Origin: Kiloniellaceae bacterium
Lineage (GTDB): Bacteria; Pseudomonadota; Alphaproteobacteria; Kiloniellales; J153
Reading direction: 5' to 3'
Length of the DNA: 64,000 bases
NCBI GenBank assembly: GCA_021776135.1
Contig: JAJFGL010000054.1
Span: 1-64,000, forward strand
Shown here: in pieces, positions 51,143 through 59,501 of the stretch
Position numbering within the stretch: the stretch's first letter is position 1
Layout: each line of letters opens with the position of its first letter
The notes under the pieces: model-generated
Databases searched by the model: none
What the model saw: only the letters and a program-made list of their open reading frames with translations
Told to the model about the DNA's origin: nothing
Program-made: the position numbers and the translations under genes

Positions 51143-51664
51143 CTAGCCGCCGGCGGCTTCTTGCGAACCTTGAAAGTGCAGGGGATTTTCGCTCGGCCGT
51201 GCTTTTTCCGGCGGCGGCGGCGGCGGCGCGGCATAGAAAACCTTCTCGCGCTCATCCACGGAGCTTTCGAAGGGCTTGCGCATCTTGACCGGGACGCCCG
51301 AGTCCTCTGACTCCCGCTCCGCCCCTCGCAGTTGCCGGGCGAGGGTTTCATCCCAGGGCAGGGTGTAGGCGCGCGGTTCCTCGACACCGGGCATGCCGAG
51401 CCATAGGTAAATCGCCTTGTCTTCCTCCATGCGCGAGCCCAGGACCGTGGCTTCGGCCAGATTTAGCCGCGCCAGTTCCAACCCGGCCGGTTTCGGCCGG
51501 CTCAACATTTCCAGCAATCCAAAATATCCAGCCGGCAAGAAGACCGCGACCACGCCCAAGACTCCGATCTTGACCCACACCCGGCGCGGCGACCACAAGG
51601 CCACGCTGGCCAGAATTCCCGCAAGGCCCCCTAAAAGGCCGAAAATCATCAAAAGCCCGTTCAT
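51143..51664 (-). CDS. Membrane protein with proline-rich tail, third gene of the MotA/ExbD-like operon
   Basis: 173 residues. Two N-terminal membrane helices (LLMIFGLLGGLAGILASVALW, VWVKIGVLGVVAVFLPAGYFGLLEML) are followed by a soluble part with a poly-Pro run (FYAAPPPPPPEKARPSE). There is no known domain. The ATG overlaps the stop of the ExbD-like gene by one base. A Pro-rich tail after a membrane anchor recalls TonB/TolA energy transducers, but the homology is not evident. Confidence 0.75.
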   Translation of the reverse strand: MNGLLMIFGLLGGLAGILASVALWSPRRVWVKIGVLGVVAVFLPAGYFGLLEMLSRPKPAGLELARLNLAEATVLGSRMEEDKAIYLWLGMPGVEEPRAYTLPWDETLARQLRGAERESEDSGVPVKMRKPFESSVDEREKVFYAAPPPPPPEKARPSENPLHFQGSQEAAGG

Positions 51665-52269
51665 CAAGACCCCCGCTTCGAGCGCAGGGCCTTGGGCAGA
51701 TCGTGAACGCTGCCAGCGACCAGCTTGCCATCTGCCAGAAGCTCGAAGCGGAACGCGGTGGTCTCCTGACCCTGATGAGTCAAGAGCAGCTTGGTATTGA
51801 GGATTCGCTTGGCCGAGACCTGAGCCGATGTTTTGACGCTGACCGAAACCGCGACGGGAAGCGGCAGGATGTTGGACATATCGCGGTACAGGTGGACATT
51901 GACGATATACTCGCCGGGTTCGATACCCCGGCTGTAGGAAACTTCGTAATTGATGTTGGTCACATCGGCCTGTCCGCCCAGATCGTCGCGCAGGAGATTG
52001 AACAGCACGCCGCCCTTGTTGGAATACCCGACGGGCACGTCGCCCGGGGCCTGAACCCAGAGGTCGACATCGGCGTCGATCGTATCCGGCCAAGAAATCT
52101 CTACGATCACGTTGCCCGGCGCCGGCGCGCCATCGTTCGCGGTGGCCGGCGGATTCAGATGCGGCAGCAGCAGCAGAACCATGGCCACGAAACCGGCCAA
52201 CGCCAGGAATATGACGTCCCGGAAAACCGTGTTGGTGCCGTCGTCATCGAGATCGTCAAGCGGGTACAT
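51664..52269 (-). CDS. ExbD/TolR-like anchor fused to an unknown periplasmic beta domain
   Basis: 201 residues. The short cytoplasmic start and helix NTVFRDVIFLALAGFVAMVLLLLPHL align with the ExbD/TolR membrane segment, with Asp18 (FRD-VIF) at the place of the proton-path Asp (FID-VML). The periplasmic part (VIVEISWPDTIDADVDLWVQAPGDVPVGYSNKGGVLFNLLRDD, GIEPGEYIVNVHLY) is a beta-sandwich-like domain resembling YfaP/DUF2135-type modules, not the ExbD C-terminal domain. It overlaps the MotA-like gene by 14 bases. Confidence 0.75.
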   Translation of the reverse strand: MYPLDDLDDDGTNTVFRDVIFLALAGFVAMVLLLLPHLNPPATANDGAPAPGNVIVEISWPDTIDADVDLWVQAPGDVPVGYSNKGGVLFNLLRDDLGGQADVTNINYEVSYSRGIEPGEYIVNVHLYRDMSNILPLPVAVSVSVKTSAQVSAKRILNTKLLLTHQGQETTAFRFELLADGKLVAGSVHDLPKALRSKRGS

Positions 52270-53038
52270 TTTCCTCCCCGAACTCCAGCAGCCCCGAAAG
52301 CAGCTTGACGGTGCCGCCGGCCAGAAGGTGATAGTTGGCCATGAGCCACACATTCAGGACCGAACCGACCAAGGTGGTGTAGAGCGCCGTCGACATGCCG
52401 GCGATAAGCGTCGACACCATGGGCGTGATGGCCTTTACGTCGGCGGCCTGATCCGGCTTGACCCCGGACAGCGCGATAATGAAGCCGACCACGGTCCCAA
52501 TCAGACCTAAGAGCACCAAGCTGGCCGCGATCTGACGCACGATCGCGATGCGGTGGGTCAGCTTCAGGCGCAAGGCGGCGGCGATAATACTCCGGCTGTT
52601 GCTGTCATGGCCCCGGATCTGCGAAAGGTATTCCGAGGCTTTGGATTGGCGTAGCGGATCGAAGGATTTGATTTGATTGAGCTCGCGGCTGGTCCCCCAC
52701 ACCTTGGCGGCGCAGATGCCCAAGCCGCACAAAAACACCAGCGAGATAACGACGCTCAGGTAAGTTTGGTCGGAGACGAGCGCAAGCTCGACCAGCCCTT
52801 GCGAATAGGCGGCGCCAAGGACCGCGAAACCGAAGAGGTTGATGAGCGTGAAGCGTAACACCAGCACAAAATGATAGGGGGCGGTGTTTTTCCCTGCCGC
52901 CTTGTTCGCGAGCCAGGCAAGCCGGCTGGCATCGCGCGCGTCCGCTTCGCCGGCCGGTCCGGCGTCCTCGCGCACGACCGCCGGGCCCCGTGCCGCATGT
53001 CCCATTTCCGAAGCTACTACCGGTATCGCCATCGGCAT
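52256..53038 (-). CDS. MotA/TolQ/ExbB-family proton channel
   Basis: 260 residues; GGAGC before the ATG. About 55 polar cytoplasmic residues, then membrane segments near 58-82 and 93-115, a cytoplasmic loop, and helices near 165-190 (IVRQIAASLVLLGLIGTVVGFIIAL) and 203-230 (TPMVSTLIAGMSTALYTTLVGSVLNVWLMANY). The GLIGTVVG block is the family hallmark of channels that use the proton-motive force. First gene of a tightly overlapped three-gene operon with an ExbD-like and a Pro-rich protein; no tol-pal, ton or flagellar gene is near. Confidence 0.85.
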   Translation of the reverse strand: MPMAIPVVASEMGHAARGPAVVREDAGPAGEADARDASRLAWLANKAAGKNTAPYHFVLVLRFTLINLFGFAVLGAAYSQGLVELALVSDQTYLSVVISLVFLCGLGICAAKVWGTSRELNQIKSFDPLRQSKASEYLSQIRGHDSNSRSIIAAALRLKLTHRIAIVRQIAASLVLLGLIGTVVGFIIALSGVKPDQAADVKAITPMVSTLIAGMSTALYTTLVGSVLNVWLMANYHLLAGGTVKLLSGLLEFGEENVPA

Positions 53039-53258
53039 ATCCGCTCCTATACTGCGGGAATCGCGGCGCCATGACGGCGGGCTTGGACAATTCCCGTGTC
53101 CCTCCAGCTCAGCCCGGACGATACCTAATTCAATTTTCAGGATAGCCTGGGCTGGCGACAGTCAACTATGGCGGGTCAAGGTAAACAGGCGATTAACCTT
53201 AACGGCGCGGCTGGGCGAGCCTTACGATCCGGGATGACGACGTTAATGGGTATGCGGC

Positions 53259-54101
53259 CTAATGCGCCATCAGGACAGGAATTTCCGCCGCCGCCAGGAT
53301 GTGGGAGGTCGCGCCGCCGAAGATCATTTGCCGTAAACGGCTATGGGTATAAGCGCCTTTCACCAGCAGATCGGCACCTAGGGATTGCGCCTCCGCGAGC
53401 ACCGCGGCGCCGCCGCCCCGGCTATCGGTGGGCAGCTCCCGCAACTCAGCCGCGATCCCATTGCCTTTCAGATAGCGGGCCAAGGCCCCGGCATTGGGCC
53501 CCGGTACCGTCACCCCTTCCACGGAAACGACCACGACCCTTTTCGCCTTATTCAGGAACGGCATGGCCAGGGCCGTGGCGCGCGCCGTTTCGGTGCTGCC
53601 GTTCCAATGGATAACGACGATATCGCCCAGGCTGGCGGGCGGCCTTGGCGGTGCGATAAGGATTGGCCGGCCGCTGTCGAACAGGATGGTCTCCAGAGTC
53701 GTCATGGCGGGAACGCTCTGGCCCGCGACCGGGCGCCCGACAACCGTTAAGTCATGGACACGCGCATACATGCCCAGGGCTTGATCGCCCGCTTCGCTCG
53801 CCTCGGCCCAAATCGCTTCGACGGCTTCGCCCTCGCCGCCGCGCTCACGCACAAAGTTATCGAACAGCGCGTGAACCTGGCTGGCGCGCTGACGGTCCTC
53901 CTGCTCGAAACTTTGCATGAGGTCCGGGGTCGCCGCCGCGTAGCCGCCGATATCGGCGACAACCACACCGGGCAGGGACCGGCGTACATAAAGCGCCTCG
54001 ATCGACCCGGCGAATCTTCGCGCCGTCAGCCAGGCCGCCATCAACATCGCCGGGGCCGCGCCGCTGTCTTCCAAGGGAACGAGGATGGTTTTCATAGTCA
54101 T
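53259..54101 (-). CDS. Universal stress protein, tandem-domain
   Basis: 280 residues. Two UspA domains: residues 1-140 (KTILVPLEDSGAAPAMLMAAWLTARRF) and 150-280 (ASLGDIVVIHWNGSTETARATALAMPFL, LGADLLVKGAYTHSRLRQMIFGGATSHILAAAEIPVLMAH). The second domain retains the GxxxxxxxxxxxGGAT nucleotide loop. The start ATG TCATGACTATG choice between two adjacent Met is open. Stress-related regulation; monocistronic. Confidence 0.9.
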   Translation of the reverse strand: MTMKTILVPLEDSGAAPAMLMAAWLTARRFAGSIEALYVRRSLPGVVVADIGGYAAATPDLMQSFEQEDRQRASQVHALFDNFVRERGGEGEAVEAIWAEASEAGDQALGMYARVHDLTVVGRPVAGQSVPAMTTLETILFDSGRPILIAPPRPPASLGDIVVIHWNGSTETARATALAMPFLNKAKRVVVVSVEGVTVPGPNAGALARYLKGNGIAAELRELPTDSRGGGAAVLAEAQSLGADLLVKGAYTHSRLRQMIFGGATSHILAAAEIPVLMAH

Positions 54102-54443
54102 GGCGATATCGCCCTCCAAACACGCCGAAAGCGAACGCACACTAGCCGTAATCCGGCGATTTGGCCATTATGCAATATCGAAAATTCTGCTTTTCGGCCC
54201 CTGGAGAGCGCGCGGGCGGTCCCTGGGGATCTTTAGGACAGGGGCATTGTAGTGTTTATTATTCAATTGCTTACCTCTCTATTTCTTGAAAACGGCGGTT
54301 TATGCCGGGGATGGATTGCGGCGCTTTTCCGGTAACCGGCGATCCGCGGCGCCGGTGTTCCAGTTAAACTTTGTGGGCGCTGAGCGATTTGGCTATGATC
54401 CCGCGCGTAATGCGGCCCTGTTCGATCGGATTTTGAGGCGTGA
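54102..54443. promoter_or_regulatory. Intergenic region with the infA promoter
   Basis: An A+T-rich stretch with a sigma-70-like promoter: TTGTGG (54371-54376), 17 bases, then TATGAT (54394-54399), giving a leader of about 40 bases to infA. Nothing else is recognisable. Confidence 0.5.
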
Positions 54444-54662
54444 ATGGCTAAAGAAGAACTTTTAGAATTTCAAGGCACGGTTAAGGAACTGCTGCCGAAC
54501 GCGCATTTTCGCGTGATACTGGACAACGAACATGAAGTCCTGGCCCACACGGCGGGCAAGATGCGTAAGCATCGTATTCGCGTGCTGGCCGGCGATCGCG
54601 TCAACGTCGAGATGTCGCCCTACGATCTGACCAAGGGCCGTATCACCTTCCGCTTCAAGTAG
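54444..54662 (+). CDS. infA: Translation initiation factor IF-1
   Basis: 72 residues, the canonical length. An OB fold with the invariant pattern [72 protein letters not shown]-1 binds the 30S A site during initiation. First of the infA-maf-RNase G-yacG cluster typical of Alphaproteobacteria. Confidence 0.98.
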   Translation: MAKEELLEFQGTVKELLPNAHFRVILDNEHEVLAHTAGKMRKHRIRVLAGDRVNVEMSPYDLTKGRITFRFK

Positions 54663-54677
54663 GACCGGGGGCCGCCG

Positions 54678-55253
54678 GTGGCCGCCGCTTTAGTCCTGGC
54701 TTCCGCCTCGCCCCGGCGGCGCGATTTGCTGCGCCAAATAGGGATCGAACCGGCGGCGGTCGATCCCGCCGATATGGACGAAAGCCCGTTAGCCGGCGAG
54801 CTGCCGGCCGCCTACGCCAAGCGCATGGCGGCGGCCAAGGCCGATGCGGCCGCGCCGCGTCATGCGGACGCCTATATTCTGGCCGCCGATACCGTGGTCG
54901 CCCTCGGCCGCCGTATCCTGCCCAAGGCCGAGGACTTGGCCAGTGCCGGGCGTTGTCTGAAGCTCCTCTCGGGGCGGCGTCACCGGGTTCTGGGCGGGGT
55001 CGCGGTCATCGCCCCCGATGGCCGCCGGGCGGCCTGCCTGGTCACCACGGTCGTAGCCTTCAAGCGCCTGAGCCGGGCCGAGATTGAGACCTATCTGGCC
55101 AGCGGGGAATGGCGCGGCAAGGCCGGGGGTTACGCCATCCAAGGCCGGGCCGGCGCCTTGATTCCCTGGATCCGGGGCTCCTATCCCAACGTGGTCGGCC
55201 TGCCCCTGGCCGAGACCCTGGGTCTGCTCGAGGGCCTGGGCTATAGGCCATGA
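54678..55253 (+). CDS. maf: Maf-family nucleotide pyrophosphatase
   Basis: 191 residues with a GTG start. Family blocks: LASASPRRRDLLRQIGI at the N-terminus, YILAADTVVALGRRILPKAED with the catalytic Asp, LSGRRHRVLGGVAV, and GKAGGYAIQGRAGALIPWIRGSYPNVVGLPLAET. It hydrolyses non-canonical nucleoside triphosphates. 15 bases after infA and overlapping the next gene by 4 bases. Confidence 0.96.
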   Translation: MAAALVLASASPRRRDLLRQIGIEPAAVDPADMDESPLAGELPAAYAKRMAAAKADAAAPRHADAYILAADTVVALGRRILPKAEDLASAGRCLKLLSGRRHRVLGGVAVIAPDGRRAACLVTTVVAFKRLSRAEIETYLASGEWRGKAGGYAIQGRAGALIPWIRGSYPNVVGLPLAETLGLLEGLGYRP

Positions 55254-56425
55254 CCCTGCTGGTAGCCATCGGCGCCGTGCCGGGGGAGGTACGCTGCGCC
55301 TGGCTGGACAGTGGCCGCTTGCGTGGCCTGAGTATTCAGCGCGATAGCCGCCCGGCCTGCGCCGATAATCTTTATCTGGGGCGGGTAACCAGCCTGGATA
55401 AATCCCTGGACGCCGCCTTTGTCGATATTGGCCAAGCCCGCTCCGGTTTTCTGCCCCGGGGCGAGGCCCCCAAGGGCTTGAGCAGCGGCGACAGCCTGGC
55501 AGTCCGGGTCAAGCGCGAGCCCCTTGAAGACAAGGGCGCGCGCCTGACCGCCCTGCGCTTGGATCTATCGCCGGAGCTAATCCGGAACGCCGCCAGCGCC
55601 AAGCCCCCTGCCCTGCTGCATGACGCAGGCGATCCCCTGATCGCCGTGCGCGACAGCGGCGAAACCCCGGACGAGATCGTCATCGACGACGAGGCTTGGC
55701 ATGGCCGGGCCCGGCGCATCTTCGCCGGGCGCCCGGACCTACTGGCGTGCTTGCGCCTCGACCTGGCGCCCCAGGTGTTATTCGAGCGCTTGGGCCTGGA
55801 GGCGGAGATCGACGCCCTCTTACAGCCCCAAGCCCCGCTGCCCTCCGGCGGCACGCTCCTGTTCGAGCCGGTGCGGACTCTGACCGCCATAGATGTCAAC
55901 GCGGCCCGCCATGGCGCCGGCGGCGCCGCTGGCCAAGCCTTGGCGGTCAATCTGGAAGCCGCCGCCGCGATACCCGAACACTTGCGCCTGCGCAACCTCT
56001 CCGGCCTGATCGTCGTCGATTTCCTGACCCTCGGCGATCCCAAGGCGCGCCACAGGGTTACCGAAGCCTTGAAGCAAGCCTGCCGGGGCGATGCGAACCC
56101 GGTGCGTATCCAGGTCATGCGGCCGTCCGGCCTGCTGGAGATGACCCGCCGCCGCGCCCGCCCGCCCCTGCACGAGATCTTGACCGAGCCCCAAGGCCCA
56201 CTCAAAAGCGCCGAAACCCTGGGTTTCGAGGCCTTGCGGCATTTACGCGCGGCGGCCAGCGGCCGCCCCATACGCCGCCTCGCCTTGCGCGCCGCACCGG
56301 GTATCGCAGCCGCCTTGACCGGTCCCTGCGCCGCCGCGCGCGCGGCCCTGGAAGCCCGCCTGGGCCGGGCCCTGGAAATCGAGACCGACGCCGCGCAAGA
56401 CAGCTTCCTGATCGTGTTAGACTAG
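55250..56425 (+). CDS. rng: Short RNase E/G-family protein without zinc link
   Basis: 391 residues, about 100 shorter than E. coli RNase G. The S1 part is LYLGRVTSLDKSLDAAFVDIGQARSGFLPRGEA, and the catalytic Asp pair is in RTLTAIDVNAARHG and GLIVVDFLTLGDPKARHRV. The CPxCxGxG zinc-link of RNase E/G is missing; the corresponding stretch reads RARPPLHEILTEPQGPLKS. Without the link the tetramer may not form. It could be a specialised or reduced ribonuclease. The stop codon TAG is also the left edge of a MITE-like element. Confidence 0.88.
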   Translation: MTLLVAIGAVPGEVRCAWLDSGRLRGLSIQRDSRPACADNLYLGRVTSLDKSLDAAFVDIGQARSGFLPRGEAPKGLSSGDSLAVRVKREPLEDKGARLTALRLDLSPELIRNAASAKPPALLHDAGDPLIAVRDSGETPDEIVIDDEAWHGRARRIFAGRPDLLACLRLDLAPQVLFERLGLEAEIDALLQPQAPLPSGGTLLFEPVRTLTAIDVNAARHGAGGAAGQALAVNLEAAAAIPEHLRLRNLSGLIVVDFLTLGDPKARHRVTEALKQACRGDANPVRIQVMRPSGLLEMTRRRARPPLHEILTEPQGPLKSAETLGFEALRHLRAAASGRPIRRLALRAAPGIAAALTGPCAAARAALEARLGRALEIETDAAQDSFLIVLD

Positions 56426-56718
56426 GGCCTGTTGACACTTAGGATGCCGTCGCGGTTGGGCCAAAATGACGCGAGGTTAGGAGCGAGGACGCAGGACATG
56501 CAGCGCATATTCAAGGACGCCCGACGCGGCATCGCGTCTAAGGACGAGCGACGCGGCCTCGCGTCATTTTGGCCCAATCCCGCTGGGACGGGTCGTATTA
56601 TCCCACCCGCCGCGTCGCGAACGGCTTGTGGGGGGCCTACCACACGGCGCCGTCCGCTCCTAACGGGTGGGAAAATCCGATCCCGCCTCGGCGGCATCCT
56701 AAGTGTCAACAGGCCCTA
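56422..56718. mobile_element. MITE-like element with 27-bp inverted ends and two inner hairpins
   Basis: Terminal repeats 56423-56449 and 56692-56718 are perfect 27-base inverses (outer end TAGGGCCTGTTGACACTTAG). Inside, a 21-base stem (56456-56476 with 56557-56577; core GGGCCAAAATGACGCG) and a 9-base stem TCCCACCCG (56601-56609) with 56664-56672 form two hairpins, the same cloverleaf plan as 44820-45087. TA dinucleotides flank both ends. It sits between the RNase G-like gene and yacG. Confidence 0.8.
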
Positions 56719-56724
56719 AGGGCC

Positions 56725-56907
56725 ATGGACCAGACGCCCATCCAGGCCCCGCCCTGCCCCCAATGCGGCAAGCCCGCGCTTCACGAAACCCGGCCTTTCT
56801 GTTCGCGGCGTTGCGCCGACATCGACCTGGGCCGCTGGTTGAAGGGCGTATACCGGGTCCCAAGCGAGGAAACGCCGGACCCTGAAGCCGGGGGAGACGA
56901 TGCCTAG
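56725..56907 (+). CDS. yacG: DNA gyrase inhibitor/zinc-ribbon protein YacG
   Basis: 60 residues, ATG just beyond the MITE-like element. Zinc Cys pairs CPQCGK and [19 protein letters not shown] are the YacG signature. YacG binds GyrB and inhibits gyrase in E. coli. Normally coupled to the RNase gene in related genomes; here the element separates them by about 300 bases. Its end overlaps the protease gene by 8 bases. Confidence 0.92.
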   Translation: MDQTPIQAPPCPQCGKPALHETRPFCSRRCADIDLGRWLKGVYRVPSEETPDPEAGGDDA

Positions 56908-57862
56908 AACAAAGCGCGTGGCAGGGGCGGTACTGGCCCTGAGCATTCTCCATTCCGGTCTTGCCGGGGCGCGAGCCTTCGAGCCGGCGGTTCTCGACTC
57001 CGTGGTATCGGTCCTGCCGACATGGCCTGGCCATGGCCAAGGTGGGCAGCCGCAAGTGCCCCCCGGCAGCGCGCCGGAGGGCACCGCGGTCGCGATCCTG
57101 CCGGGCGGTTACTTTATCACCGCCCTGCATGTGGTGGAGAAAGCGACCGCCATTGAGTTGCGCCTGCCCGATGGCCGCCACATCCCCGCCACCCTGGCGG
57201 GCGGCGACCGGGCGAGCGACCTGGCGCTGCTCAAAGCTGATGCCGAACTGCCAATACTGCCCGACGCGCCCGAGCCCGCCCTGGGCGCCCCGGTCTGCGC
57301 CGCCGGCAATCAATTCGGGCTCGGGCTTTCGGTCACTTGCGGGGTGGTGTCGGCCCTGCACCGCACCGGCACCGGCTTCAACGCCATCGAGGATTTCGTG
57401 CAGACCGACGCCAGCGCCAACCCCGGCATCTCCGGCGGCGCCCTGGTCGATGGGCAAGGGCGTTTGCTGGGCATCCTGACCGCCATCTTCACCAAGGGCT
57501 CCGACGCCGACATCGGGGTCAACTTCGCCGCCTCCATCGCCCTGGTGCGCCGGGTCGCCGAAGATTTGGCCACCCACGGCCGGGTCATCTGGGCCAAGAG
57601 CGGCCTGCGGGTTCGCGACCTGAAACCGGAGGAGCGCCGCCGCCTAGCCGGCGCCAGTATCGCCCGTATCGCGCCCGGAAGCGCCGCCGAACGGGCCGGC
57701 TTACTTGCTGGCGATGTTATTACCGGGATCGGAGAATGGCCCATAGGGCGCGCCAGCGACGTGACCGGCGCCCTGGCCCTGGCCCGCCCCGGCGCGCGGC
57801 TGGAACTGGAGATACTGCGCGGCGGCGCTGCCCGGAAAATCGCCTTGGAGTTGCCGCCTTAA
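56900..57862 (+). CDS. Periplasmic trypsin-like serine protease with PDZ domain
   Basis: 320 residues with a signal peptide ([21 protein letters not shown]). DegP-like catalytic triad: His in [13 protein letters not shown], Asp in [12 protein letters not shown], Ser in [14 protein letters not shown]. The C-terminal PDZ domain begins about residue 230 ([30 protein letters not shown]). It has one PDZ domain, so it is DegS-like in size but secreted rather than clearly membrane-anchored. Role in envelope protein quality control is likely. Confidence 0.9.
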   Translation: MPRTKRVAGAVLALSILHSGLAGARAFEPAVLDSVVSVLPTWPGHGQGGQPQVPPGSAPEGTAVAILPGGYFITALHVVEKATAIELRLPDGRHIPATLAGGDRASDLALLKADAELPILPDAPEPALGAPVCAAGNQFGLGLSVTCGVVSALHRTGTGFNAIEDFVQTDASANPGISGGALVDGQGRLLGILTAIFTKGSDADIGVNFAASIALVRRVAEDLATHGRVIWAKSGLRVRDLKPEERRRLAGASIARIAPGSAAERAGLLAGDVITGIGEWPIGRASDVTGALALARPGARLELEILRGGAARKIALELPP

Positions 57863-57940
57863 GGGCCTAGCAAGACTGGACTCTGCCCCATAGTTTTCCT
57901 ATAAGCCCTCGGCACCTAGTGCCCTTCGCAAGATGCCCGT

Positions 57941-58016
57941 GCCCAGGTAGCTCAGTTGGTAGAGCACGTGACTGAAAATCACGGTGTCGGTGGTTCGATT
58001 CCGCCCCTGGGCACCA
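57941..58016 (+). tRNA. tRNA-Phe (anticodon GAA)
   Basis: 76 bases including an encoded CCA. Acceptor GCCCAGG pairs with CCTGGGC (58006-58012), the anticodon stem CGTGA/TCACG encloses CTGAAAA, with GAA at 57974-57976, and the T-loop GGTTCGATTCC is canonical. No repeat of the tRNA 3' end was seen downstream. Confidence 0.98.
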
Positions 58017-58025
58017 TTCTTTACA

Positions 58026-58058
58026 AAGGGTTAGGCCATATCGCCTAGCCCTTTTTCC
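58026..58058 (+). terminator. Rho-independent terminator after tRNA-Phe
   Basis: AAAGGGTTAGGC and GCCTAGCCCTTT form a stem over a short loop, followed directly by T residues (58052-58056). Confidence 0.85.
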
Positions 58059-58835
58059 TTTCTAAGGCAACGCTCAAGGCAACACAGTTTCCGTTGAACG
58101 GGAATGAAGGGCATTGATCTGCGTGAGCCATTCAGAGGAGCGCACAGCGACTTTGGATTTGCCGCGGCCGGGGCCGAGATCCCCCGCTGTGACTATTCGA
58201 GGGCCGTACATTGTGGCGTTTCGTGGCAGTGCGATCCTGTCGGAATAAACTCGATGCTTTGCTGATGCCCATACTCACGACCGAAACAAGCTAAGAAGCC
58301 TGAAAGAGCCCGCACAGCAACACCTCCTAACCCAAATACCAAACGATGAAAAAACCGCATCGCCGTACGGTCATCAATCACCTGGGCGACGAACACCTGG
58401 GCGACGAAGATTTTAAGATGTTTGGGGACCTAGGGAATGTCGTTCATGATACCTGGGTTGGCTTGCTGAGGGGGATGAAATACCACTCGAATTGTGTCTC
58501 TTGAAACCTTAGCAAGACCGTCACGCTGGGGATTTCCATTCAGTTTCAGCGCCCGTGGGAAGCCTCATCGGCGCCCCTGCGTCCCCAAGGCTCGCATGCC
58601 GCCACCACGGCGGCCCAAGGTTTGGGCAAGCTCAATCCCGACCACATCGGCCACTCAAAATTAGCTTACTATAAGTTGACTACTTCTTTTCTTATACCTA
58701 CCATTAATTTCCAGTTTGACGAGCCAACGATGCAAGATAGGCGCACGGCCCGTCCAAATCTGTGACGAAGCAATAACAGACCAGATCCCGCATCGGTTGA
58801 AAATCGATGAACGGGCTGGCATTAGGGAGGCGAAG
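58059..58835. other. Gene-poor region between tRNA-Phe and the lipoprotein operon
   Basis: About 780 bases of lower-GC sequence without a convincing gene. A 52-residue frame at 58346-58504 (start MKKPHRRTVINHLGDE) lacks a ribosome site and contains a 15-base tandem repeat (CACCTGGGCGACGAA at 58379 and 58394). The stretch could be a degraded integration scar beside the tRNA, but no integrase remnant was recognised. Confidence 0.5.
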
Positions 58836-59501
58836 ATGAACCAGAGGGTTGGTCGCTGGTCCCGCTGTTTATTGGTTGCGGGAATCTGTACCGCGAATAT
58901 TTGGCTTGCCGCCTGCAGCACCGAGGAAATCATCGGCAGCACCGTTGGCGCCACAATTCTGGGGGCGAACTCGCCCTCGCAGGAAATTCAGCAAATCTAC
59001 TACCTCGGGGCGTTCGACCCGCAGGGACAACTGCCGCCGACGGTCTACCGCATCAGGGTCCACGGCCAGGCCAGCTTCATCAGCTTCGTGCGCTTCGCCA
59101 GCGGTTGGGTGCCGGCGCGGTTTATCGATTCGCTGAGCTCCGATGTCAGCTTCGGCGCGGATAAATCCACCGCCGTGCAAATCGATAAGGGGGCATCGGA
59201 CAAGCTTGCCAAGCTTACCACCGGCCGGCGGCTCATGCAGTTCGGCCCGGAGGGATTCCGCGAGGCGCCGAAAGACCATCGCCTGGTCATAGTGATGGGC
59301 TCGAGCCCGGAAAGCTTCTTCAGCGCGATCGACGAGTCGGTCGGTATCATCGCCCAGGCGCAAGCCGAACAGCGCGACAATAAGCTCGACCGGCAGCTGT
59401 TCGAGGCGCTTGCGGCCCTGCGCGATGAGCGCGAATCCCTGAACGCGCTCGACCGGCAGATCGACGCCGAGCTCGCACCGCCCAAGAGGCCAAGCTCTTG
59501 A
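58836..59501 (+). CDS. Lipoprotein, 221 residues, first gene of a lipoprotein operon
   Basis: ATG with GGGAGG upstream. The signal peptide ends in a lipobox IWLAACS with Cys27. The mature part (STVGATILGANSPSQEIQQIYYLGAFDPQGQLPPTVYRIRVHGQASFISFVRFASGWVPARFIDSLSSDVSF) is beta-rich; the last 60 residues (AQAEQRDNKLDRQLFEALAALRDERESLNALDRQIDAEL) form a coiled coil. I know no family for it. It overlaps the 1448-residue lipoprotein gene by 4 bases. Confidence 0.8.
   Translation: MNQRVGRWSRCLLVAGICTANIWLAACSTEEIIGSTVGATILGANSPSQEIQQIYYLGAFDPQGQLPPTVYRIRVHGQASFISFVRFASGWVPARFIDSLSSDVSFGADKSTAVQIDKGASDKLAKLTTGRRLMQFGPEGFREAPKDHRLVIVMGSSPESFFSAIDESVGIIAQAQAEQRDNKLDRQLFEALAALRDERESLNALDRQIDAELAPPKRPSS

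Noticed and set aside
51143-53038. MotA/ExbD-like operon considered as a Zorya defence locus or a TonB/Tol system
   Set aside because: There is no ZorB-type OmpA domain, no helicase or nuclease partner, and no TonB, TolA, TolB or Pal gene; the ExbD-like output domain is different from both.
58019-58024. Direct repeat of the tRNA-Phe 3' end that would mark an attachment site
   Set aside because: No second copy of the tRNA 3' end was seen up to 64000, so an island boundary could not be shown; the right edge may lie outside the window.
58346-58504. 52-residue frame beside tRNA-Phe considered as an integrase or excisionase remnant
   Set aside because: No ribosome site, no recognisable recombinase motif, and part of it is a 15-base tandem repeat.
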